Source: JBBRLG01 sp038231495 (GTDB taxonomy: Bacteria; Planctomycetota; Planctomycetia; Gemmatales; Gemmataceae). Taken from it: 19,175 nt of DNA. Positions 7,734 to 13,297 of this stretch are shown here, piece after piece (the stretch's first letter is position 1; the number at the start of each line of letters is the position of its first letter). Where the stretch lies: the NCBI GenBank assembly GCA_038231495.1, contig JBBRLG010000069.1, forward strand, positions 1 to 19,175. Direction: 5' to 3'. The notes beneath the pieces are model-generated. The model was not told the origin of the DNA and ran no database searches. It saw nothing but the letters and a program-made list of their open reading frames with translations. A program made the position numbers and the translations under genes.

Positions 7734-8186
7734 ATGAAGCGGCCGAGACTGCGGACCTGTGTGCTGTTCGGCGTCCTTGGCGCGCTCCTCGCGCTGGCGG
7801 GTGCCGCGTATCTTGTTCCCCAACGCGAGGCGGTCACCGTCGCCGCCTTCTACGAGCGGCTCATGGTCGGAATGACCGAAGCGGAGGTAGACGCCGCCGT
7901 CCCAATCCCGCCGGGCGACTACACAGGCGCCTATGCGTACGTCACCTCTCGGCCGACCTGCGAGGGCGAGCTGCCGATTTACATTGACTATTGCACGCGG
8001 GCCAACGGTACTGTGTCGGCGCCGCACCCGTTGACAGGTCGGCCGATCTGCGGAAAGTGGTGGCGAGGCAAAGACGGGCTGGTGATCGTTTTTTTCGGGG
8101 ATGACCATCGAGTCACCGAGCGGCGCTACTACCCGGGCTATCCGCGTTCCTGGGTTGGTTATCATTGGGATCGCCTTATCCGATAA
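7734..8186 (+). CDS. Small membrane-anchored or exported protein with BamE/SmpA-like motif
   Basis: The protein has 150 residues from ATG 7734 (a GTG at 7719 in the same frame would add five). Residues 8-27 (TCVLFGVLGALLALAGAAYL) form one membrane anchor or signal segment. The segment that follows, YERLMVGMTEAEVDAAVPIPPGDY (40-63), carries the GMTxxEV pattern seen in BamE/SmpA-like lipid-anchored proteins and in many short planctomycete proteins where PPGDY follows. The C-terminal half has a likely strand LVIVFFGDDHRVTERRYY (116-133) and four Cys in the mature part (C76, C87, C106 and one at C9 in the anchor). No lipobox is seen. Role unknown; the domain call is by motif resemblance only. The AGG at 7717-7719 is too far from 7734 for a strong ribosome binding site. 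Confidence 0.6.
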   Translation: MKRPRLRTCVLFGVLGALLALAGAAYLVPQREAVTVAAFYERLMVGMTEAEVDAAVPIPPGDYTGAYAYVTSRPTCEGELPIYIDYCTRANGTVSAPHPLTGRPICGKWWRGKDGLVIVFFGDDHRVTERRYYPGYPRSWVGYHWDRLIR

Positions 8187-8207
8187 CCAACTGGAAGCCG
8201 GTGGTTG

Positions 8208-8325
8208 TGCCGAGCCGAACCAGCCGCTGCAGCAGACGGCGGCCGCGATGCTGGTTCTTGGGAGTTCACTGTCGCTCGGCGCGGCCGCCGCTGCTGAGCT
8301 TGGTCGTTCGGCAGCGGAGGTGAGT
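8208..8325. repeat. Dispersed repeat with an internal inverted repeat, between two accessory genes
   Basis: Inverted arms lie at 8230-8247 and 8280-8296 (CAGCAG, one unpaired A, CGGCGGCCGCG against CGCGGCCGCCGCTGCTG) around a 32-nt loop. When translated by chance this sequence gives peptides such as NQPLQQTAAA and, on the other strand, NDQAQQRRPRRATVNS. I recall such strings as common in predicted Gemmata proteins, which marks a dispersed genus-level repeat; that recollection needs a search. Its right end carries the ribosome binding site of the next gene. The exact boundaries are estimates. Confidence 0.6.
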
Positions 8326-8328
8326 CGC

Positions 8329-8829
8329 ATGGAACACGTTGTCCGACTCGAGCAACCCAGCAGTCGTCCCCTTGCGGTTGTGCGTCGTCGCGCAAGCGCA
8401 CAGGATCTCTCCAAGGTCGTTCCCGCCGCCTGCGGCACGGTTTGGGGTGTCATTCGCGCCCAACAGGTCAAAGGGGCAGGTCGGCATGTCGCGGTCTACC
8501 TGGACGGTCAGATCAACCTTGAAGTGGGCGTCGAGTTGGACGCTCCGTTCGCCGGGTCCGGCGAGGTAGTCGGCTCGACGACCCCAGCGGGTCCCGTGGC
8601 CACAACGACCCATTACGGGCCGTACGGCCAACTCCACCAGGCACATGAGGCGATTCTTCGGTGGTGCGCGAGCAATGGGTACACGTTGGCAGGTCCGAAC
8701 TGGGAGATTTACGGTCACTGGAAAGACGAATGGAACAGCGATCCAACCAAGATCTGCACCGACGTCTTCTACCTGCTTGTTGCGGACGGGAGTTCGGCCG
8801 CCCCCCCAGGCGCTGCGATTGAACACTGA
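8329..8829 (+). CDS. GyrI-like small-molecule-binding domain protein
   Basis: The protein has 166 residues from ATG 8329, chosen because GGAGG (8316-8320) lies 8 nt upstream. The frame is open back to 8101, but that part is translated repeat. The fold of GyrI/SOUL-type effector-binding domains is indicated by LAVVRRRAS near the N-terminus, VYLDGQINLEVGVEL (57-70), the segment TPAGPVATTTHYGPYGQLHQ (85-104) where members have an Ala-Gly then YxGPY pattern, AHEAILRWCASNGYTLAGPNWEIYGHW (105-131), and the terminal strand TDVFYLL (144-150). The domain stands alone, with no AraC or MerR DNA-binding part. Stand-alone members sequester or sense small molecules, and some inhibit gyrase or hydrolyse cyclopropanoids; which applies here cannot be told. 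The setting between repeats and a decayed gene suggests a mobile or genus-specific neighbourhood. Confidence 0.8.
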   Translation: MEHVVRLEQPSSRPLAVVRRRASAQDLSKVVPAACGTVWGVIRAQQVKGAGRHVAVYLDGQINLEVGVELDAPFAGSGEVVGSTTPAGPVATTTHYGPYGQLHQAHEAILRWCASNGYTLAGPNWEIYGHWKDEWNSDPTKICTDVFYLLVADGSSAAPPGAAIEH

Positions 8830-9007
8830 ACGTCCGATCAGAAAACTGTCGCAGCTCCCGTAACGAATGGAACAGGTGTCTACCTGGACATTACTATTCT
8901 GGGGCGCGCTCAGGATCGCCGTGGAATCGGCACTGGAAGGACGTGAGGCAGCACTGAACCAGGCGCGGCATTTGAGGGGATCGCTCGACCGGCGGGCTAG
9001 ATCGTTG

Positions 9008-9013
9008 TAGAAT
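9008..9013 (+). promoter_or_regulatory. Candidate -10 element upstream of the decayed retropepsin-like gene
   Basis: TAGAAT matches TATAAT at four of six positions and lies 35 bp before the ATG at 9049. No good -35 box is visible at standard spacing. Low confidence. Confidence 0.2.
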
Positions 9014-9048
9014 GACTAGAGAGGCCTCGTTGTCCCCAGAGGTGACCG

Positions 9049-9774
9049 ATGAAGAGTTTTGCCGATCAATTGCCCCCCGAGATCGCCCGACAGATTCACC
9101 CGGACTGGCGCAAGAACGAGGCGGTATACTCGAACGAGCGCGACCGGCTTCTCGCTCAGTACCGAGGGCAGTGAATCGCGTTCGCTGACGGTGCCGTCAC
9201 CGCCGCCGCGTCCACCCCGTTGGAAGTGTTCCTTGCCATCCAGCACTCGAAACAGCATCCCTATGTGATCCGCGTCGGCCATGAGAACGAGCCGTGGTAT
9301 CGCATCCGTCGGGCGAGCTATCCTTATGACAGTTCCTACCCTGGCACGGCGTTGCCGATCGTCGATGTCGAGTTCCGCGCGGTGAGCGGGTCGCCGGGGG
9401 TGATCCTGGATCGCGTCATCCCTGATACGGGTGCTGACACTACCACCCTGCCGTGGCCGGACTGTCAACGACTCCGTCTCGACCCCGCCGTCGGTGTGCC
9501 AGGCGTAATTACCGGGGTTGCAGGCGGCATGGCGGTGACGGCAGAGAATGCCGTACCATCCTTGCCGCAGAGTAAGAAAGCTGGCAAGGGTCGAATTTTG
9601 GCACGCAGCGACCGCCAGGAACAAGCAGCGGCGCTGATTTACCCTTGCCAGGGACTATGCCGGAGCGGGCAAAGCCAGGTGGCAAGGGTTCCTTTGACAA
9701 GGGTTCCCTGGCGCAAATCGGGCGTGCGAAACTTTCATACCGAGCAAAAAAACGGCTCCACGGGGATTGTATAG
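9049..9774 (+). pseudogene. Decayed retropepsin-like (aspartyl protease fold) gene with in-frame TGA
   Basis: A good start (ATG 9049, GAGGTG just upstream) opens a 41-residue frame beginning MKSFADQLPPEIARQIH and ending RGQ before a TGA at 9172-9174. The same frame then continues without another stop to the TAG at 9772-9774 and encodes IAFADGAVTAA, ... VFLAIQHSK, ALPIVDVEFRA and DRVIPDTGADTTTLP. D126-T-G-A (codon numbering from 9049) is the retropepsin-like active-site pattern. Protein sense on both sides of the TGA in one frame points to a nonsense change, most simply TGG to TGA. A second defect is likely: after GVAGGMA (about 9535) the sequence loses protease character, the expected later strands are absent, and the DNA there is rich in short repeats. 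The intact family probably cleaves or binds peptides as a dimer. I call it a pseudogene, though a fragment starting near 9220 could be expressed. Confidence 0.7.
9581..9708. repeat. Cluster of short CAAGGGT repeats in both orientations
   Basis: CTGGCAAGGGT at 9581-9591 is perfectly inverted at 9641-9651 (ACCCTTGCCAG). TGGCAAGGGTT recurs at 9680-9690, and CAAGGGTTCC recurs at 9698-9707. The cluster begins where the retropepsin-like protein loses resemblance to its family. It could be the scar of an insertion or a dispersed element; no clean boundaries were found. Confidence 0.5.
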
Positions 9775-9833
9775 CCGGCCTTCTTTCTGCGCGACCGTCC
9801 CCGATTGCATCGCGGGCATTGGGGGAGCAACAG

Positions 9834-10769
9834 CTAATCGATTTGATGCACATACCCCTTCGGCAACAGTTCCTTTCGTTGCCCGCCTTCTTTCAGCCAC
9901 AAGCCTTCCTTGACGCACAGACCGATGTGGCTCAACGTGAGTCCGGTGACCGGTTGGGTGCGGACCAACTCCCTGCCATCATCCGGCGACACCGCGAAGA
10001 CTAGCTCGAAATCCTCGCCGTCACTCAGGGCGTGCTGCAACGGCTTCTGGCTGTCGTTCATTTGCCGGGCGGCGGCGCTAATCGGGATCGAGTCCGCGTG
10101 CAGGACCGCGCCGCACTTGCTTTCCGCGCAGACGTGGGCCAAGTCGGCGGCAAGGCCATCGCTCACGTCGATCATGGCGTGCAGGTCGATCAATTCGTGC
10201 AACCGCAGGGCTTCGCGAACGCGCGGCGTGAAATCGAGGTGTTTGCCAAGGATGCTGCCGCCCAGCGGGCCGGTGACGAACAACCAGTCGCCAACGCGGG
10301 CACCGGACCGCCGCACCGCGCCCCGCGCCGTCGCTTCGCCCAGGATCGTCACGTTGATGACCAGAGGCCCGTTCCAGCTGTTGGTGTCCCCGCCAACGAT
10401 GGCCGTGTCGAAGGCGTCGGCCACTTCGCGTAAACCAACGTACAGTTCTTCCGCCAGGGCACGACCGCCGTGGCGCGGCAAACCCACGCTCACGACTGCG
10501 GCGACCGGCCGGCCCGCCATTGCCGCGATGTCGCTGAGGTTTACGGCCATTGCCTTGCGTCCCACCCGCCGGCCACCGGCCTCAGCCAGTAGAAAGCAGC
10601 TGCCTTCGAGTAGCATGTCGGTCGTTACCAGGGCCGGCTGCCCCGAGGGCCAGGCGACGACGGCCGTATCGTCACCGGGACCGAGAAGTACCCGCTCGGC
10701 GGCCGGCGTCCTGCCGCGCAGCCAGTCGATGAACGCAAATTCGCCGCTGGAAGTGTCTTGGGACACCAT
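9834..10769 (-). CDS. thiL: Thiamine-monophosphate kinase
   Basis: ThiL phosphorylates thiamine monophosphate with ATP to give thiamine diphosphate, the last step of thiamine cofactor synthesis, in the cytoplasm. The 311-residue length is usual. Family motifs appear in order: GPGDDTAVV (30-38), VTTDMLLEG (48-56), NLSDIAAMAG (77-86, metal and ATP site), VGGDT (125-129), IDVSDGLAADL (200-210) and SDGEDFELVFAV (249-260). The start was set at 10769, 20 codons inside the open frame, because AGGAG (10773-10777) lies 3 nt upstream and the family N-terminus (EFAFIDWLRGR) follows. No other thiamine genes are in the window. A 199-bp inserted element begins 15 bp upstream of the ATG, so the native promoter has probably been displaced. 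No TPP riboswitch was found in the leader. Confidence 0.95.
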   Translation of the reverse strand: MVSQDTSSGEFAFIDWLRGRTPAAERVLLGPGDDTAVVAWPSGQPALVTTDMLLEGSCFLLAEAGGRRVGRKAMAVNLSDIAAMAGRPVAAVVSVGLPRHGGRALAEELYVGLREVADAFDTAIVGGDTNSWNGPLVINVTILGEATARGAVRRSGARVGDWLFVTGPLGGSILGKHLDFTPRVREALRLHELIDLHAMIDVSDGLAADLAHVCAESKCGAVLHADSIPISAAARQMNDSQKPLQHALSDGEDFELVFAVSPDDGRELVRTQPVTGLTLSHIGLCVKEGLWLKEGGQRKELLPKGYVHQID

Positions 10770-10784
10770 CGTCTCCTGGAAAAG

Positions 10785-10983
10785 GGCATGGTTCAAACGC
10801 AGATGGCAAAGGAAACTACCGTTGTTCAAGCACGTGACGCTGGGGCGGCACCTGGAACGAATGCTTGAAGTCTTTGCCCGGGAAGAAGTTCCACTTTGGG
10901 ATATTCGTTCAGGGGGTGTATGGGGAGGGTGAATGAAACGAATTCCACTTGTTGCCTCGTGCTTGCGGCCTTTGAACCATGCC
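10785..10983. mobile_element. MITE-like element, 199 bp, 13-bp terminal inverted repeats, 8-bp target duplication
   Basis: The ends are perfect inverted repeats: GGCATGGTTCAAA at 10785-10797 and TTTGAACCATGCC at 10971-10983. Directly outside each end lies the same 8-bp word, TGGAAAAG (10777-10784 and 10984-10991), the signature of transposition. Further inverted pairs lie inside (CAAGCACG 10827-10834 with CGTGCTTG 10958-10965; GAACGAAT 10855-10862 with ATTCGTTC 10903-10910), so one strand can fold extensively. No transposase is encoded, so it must have moved with a partner in trans. An 8-bp duplication fits families such as ISL3 or IS1595, but the family is not determined. The left copy of the duplication overlaps the thiL Shine-Dalgarno by one base. 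Confidence 0.8.
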
Positions 10984-10991
10984 TGGAAAAG

Positions 10992-11278
10992 CTGCCAATT
11001 CCGTACCTTTTTTCAGGCTAACGGCCCGCGCCGGCGCAAACCAGGAAAAAGTGTAGTAAAATCCACAGGAAGGGTCATTCCGTTACCACCGGTACACCTT
11101 ACCAAACGTACCACCCCGAAGAGCGCACCACCCCCCTCTCCCCCCCTTACGAAGGGGGGACTGGGGGGGTGGACGGTCGGATACCGTACGGAATCGTCCC
11201 GCGCTCTGGATTGCTCCTTGGTTGGAGAAGTGGGCTGTTTCCCCCTGTTCCCGTTCCCCTGACCTGCGAGAACGCTTC
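10992..11278. other. Non-coding stretch between the MITE-like element and the WD40 gene
   Basis: The gap between thiL (start 10769) and the WD40 gene (start 11279) is 509 bp. Its left part is the MITE-like element; the remainder holds the C/G-run hairpin at 11128-11172. A weak -10-like TAAAAT lies at 11057-11062 without a matching -35. No protein-coding signal was accepted. Confidence 0.5.
11128..11172. repeat. C-run/G-run palindromic repeat centred on TTACGAA
   Basis: A CCACCCCCC block, CTCTCCCCCCC, the centre TTACGAA, then GGGGGGACT and a GGGGGGGTGG block form a hairpin with a very short loop at ACG. Similar CCCCCTTANGAAGGGGG palindromes are widespread in several bacterial phyla (recollection). 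The left half is a long pyrimidine tract and the right half contains two G-runs. It lies 106 bp upstream of the WD40 start. Confidence 0.75.
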
Positions 11279-12955
11279 ATGACCACCACCTCCCTTTCCT
11301 CCGTTGTCGGCGACCCCGCCACCGCCAACCTGCGCACGTTTGGCGCGCGGCCGTTTCACACCGACGGCGACCTTATCGCCCTGGCCTTTGGCGACGATGG
11401 CGCGCTGTGGTCGGTGGAGGAGCCGGGTGTCCTCCGACGCTGGAACGTCGCCACCCAGCAGCAAACTTCCTGGCAAGCGCTCGACGAACTCGCCAACCAA
11501 TGGTGCTTCAGTGCCGGCGCGCGGTTCGTCGCCGCCGGCGGCGAAGTTTTATCGGTGTGGGAGGTTGCCACGGGCGAGTTGGTCGAGACCTGGCTACAAT
11601 CCTCGTGGGTGACAGCCATCGCGTTCGCGCCCGAAAACAATATGCTCGCCACGGGCCACGACGACAATGTCGTCCGCCTGTGGGATTGCAAACGGGAAAA
11701 GTGCCTGCGCGAGCTGTGCGGCCACGAGATGCCGGTTAGCGCGGTCGCGTTCAGCACCGACGGCAAAAAGCTTGCCTCCGCCGGCGAGGACCGCATCATT
11801 CGTCTGTGGAACGTGGCGACCGGCAAACTGCTCGGCAGCCTCGCCGGCCACACCGACCGCATACCGGCCTTGGCCTGGCATCCCGACGGCAAACGGCTCA
11901 TCTCCGCGGGTTGGGATACGACCGCCCGCGTCTGGGACGTCAAGAGTTGCGCGCCGATCATCCTCCTGAACAGCCATGCCAACCAGGTGCAGACACTGAC
12001 GCTAAACGCCGACGGCAGTCTGTTGGCGTGCGCCGACTCGGCCAACGCGGTCCATGTTTGGGACATGGCTCGGAACCAGACGGTTACGGTGGTGCCCGAC
12101 CAGGGCGGCGACATTCGCTGCCTGGCGTTCGGCCCGGACGGCCAACGTTTGGCCGCCGGCGGGGCGGATTGCATCATTCACCTTTGGGACGCCGGCGCGG
12201 GGGCCGAACAGGCGGAACCCGTCGATCCGTTGGTGTCCCGGACCTGCCTGGCAGTCAGTCCCGACGGCAAACGCCTGGCCAGTGTCGGCGCGGGGACCAA
12301 CCTGCGCGTCTGGGACGTGGCGTCGGCCCAACCCGCGCTGGCGCTCGCCGGTGCGGACAAGCTCCGCGCCTTTGCCACCAGCCCCGACGGCAAGTGGTTC
12401 GCCGTCAGCCGGGCGGGCAACGACGGCTCCGAGTTCTGGCAGCGCTTCGGCGGCGGCCGCGCCGTCGTGGACCTGACCACCCTCGGCCTGTGGGACGCCA
12501 CGACCGGCAACCGCAAGGTAGTGCTCGACGGGCAAAAGGGTCCGATTACCGCCCTGGCCTTCGCCGCGGATTCGCACCTGCTCGCCTCCGCAAGTTTCCA
12601 CAGCAGCGACGTTTGGCTGTGGAAGGTGCCGACCGGCGAACCCGCCCTCCTGATTCCGAACGCCGTCGAAGGCTGTTCCGTCGAAGCGGTAGCCCTGCAA
12701 CCAAAGGGCAAGCTGCTCGCGGTCGCCGGCATCGACTGGCTGGCCACCGGCAGCGGCGACGGCCACATCGCGCTCTGGAACCTCGACAAGCGCCGGCAAG
12801 TCCGCACGATCCAGGACGGGGCGTTGGCCCTCGCCTTTCAGCCAAACGGCCGACGACTGGCCGTGGCCTCGCTCAAGCACCTGGTCCGCATTTACAACGT
12901 GGCCGACGACGAATCGCCGCTGGAATTGCTCGGCCATTTCGAGGCCGTGACGTGA
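11279..12955 (+). CDS. WD40 repeat protein, cut short by an in-frame TGA
   Basis: From ATG 11279 the frame encodes 558 residues made almost entirely of WD40 repeats. I count about 12 before the stop, each with an AF-PDG-LAS turn and a final [VI]-x-[LV]-W-[DN] strand, for example VAFSTDGKKLASAGEDRI with IRLWNVATGKL. The frame upstream to 11222 is not repeat-like. After the TGA at 12953-12955 the same frame immediately resumes with two more repeats, so the full protein would be 632 codons with about 14 blades, which fits two seven-bladed propellers. WD40 propellers are protein-interaction scaffolds. No signal peptide is seen, so a cytoplasmic location is likely. The Ser/Thr kinase gene follows on the same strand, a common planctomycete pairing. 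As read, the product lacks the last two blades; it may be a pseudogene, a readthrough gene or a sequence error. Confidence 0.8.
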   Translation: MTTTSLSSVVGDPATANLRTFGARPFHTDGDLIALAFGDDGALWSVEEPGVLRRWNVATQQQTSWQALDELANQWCFSAGARFVAAGGEVLSVWEVATGELVETWLQSSWVTAIAFAPENNMLATGHDDNVVRLWDCKREKCLRELCGHEMPVSAVAFSTDGKKLASAGEDRIIRLWNVATGKLLGSLAGHTDRIPALAWHPDGKRLISAGWDTTARVWDVKSCAPIILLNSHANQVQTLTLNADGSLLACADSANAVHVWDMARNQTVTVVPDQGGDIRCLAFGPDGQRLAAGGADCIIHLWDAGAGAEQAEPVDPLVSRTCLAVSPDGKRLASVGAGTNLRVWDVASAQPALALAGADKLRAFATSPDGKWFAVSRAGNDGSEFWQRFGGGRAVVDLTTLGLWDATTGNRKVVLDGQKGPITALAFAADSHLLASASFHSSDVWLWKVPTGEPALLIPNAVEGCSVEAVALQPKGKLLAVAGIDWLATGSGDGHIALWNLDKRRQVRTIQDGALALAFQPNGRRLAVASLKHLVRIYNVADDESPLELLGHFEAVT

Positions 12956-13177
12956 CTGGCGTATAGCCCCGACGGCCGCTGGCTGGCGTCCGGCAGCGAC
13001 GAACGCACGGTGCGCTTCTGGGACGCCGAGACAGGAATGGAGCGCGGCGTCGTGGAGTTGGACACGCTGGTCAAGGCCATCGCGTTCGCGCCGGACGGCC
13101 GCACCGTGTTCACCGGCAACGGCAACACGAGCTGCTATCAATTTGACGTGCAGCCGTTCTTCGGAGAGAATACCTGA
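12956..13177 (+). pseudogene. Detached C-terminal two WD40 blades of the preceding gene
   Basis: Directly after the TGA, in the same frame, 73 codons encode LAYSPDGRWLASGSDERTV then RFWDAETG, a complete consensus WD40 repeat joined to GHFEAVT before the stop, and a last weaker blade (KAIAFAPDGRTVFTGN, then YQFDV). The frame ends at a TGA at 13175-13177. Conservation of the repeat across the stop shows that one gene was read through here until recently, or still is. The codon at 12953 would most simply have been TGG, TGC or TGT. Confidence 0.75.
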
Positions 13178-13190
13178 TACGGAGATTTCG

Positions 13191-13277
13191 TTTCGCTGGC
13201 GAGCGTCGCGGCGTCAGCCCGACGTGGATTTCATCCCAAACACGTCGGGCTGACGCCGCGACGCTCGCCTTGCGAAA
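13191..13277. repeat. Long GC-rich hairpin between the WD40 and kinase genes
   Basis: Perfect 29-bp arms lie at 13198-13226 and 13241-13269, extended by TTTCGC/GCGAAA at 13191-13196 and 13272-13277 after a small bulge. The loop is 14 nt (13227-13240). The arm contains GCGTCAGCCCGACG. It lies 13 bp after the WD40 frame ends and 20 bp before the kinase ATG, so it could terminate the first message or shape the leader of the second. No U-tract follows. Confidence 0.85.
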
Positions 13278-13297
13278 ACCCTAGCGTACGGTATTCC

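Noticed and set aside
8101..8328. N-terminal extension of the GyrI-like gene
   Set aside because: It overlaps the end of the preceding gene and translates a dispersed repeat; the GGAGG before 8329 decides the start.
9172..9174. UGA as selenocysteine in the retropepsin-like frame
   Set aside because: No SECIS-like hairpin was seen just after the codon, and no redox context (such as a CxxU motif) surrounds it.
10770..10991. TPP riboswitch in front of thiL
   Set aside because: The minus-strand leader lacks the conserved thi-box segments (CUGAGA and the ACCUGAUCUGG region); the structure seen is explained by the inserted element.
10933..11262. Small gene between thiL and the WD40 gene
   Set aside because: The frame crosses the MITE-like element end and the C/G-run palindrome and has no ribosome binding site or protein-like composition.
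12002..13141. Long minus-strand frame of 379 codons opposite the WD40 gene
   Set aside because: It is antisense to clear WD40 repeats and has repeat-shadow composition.
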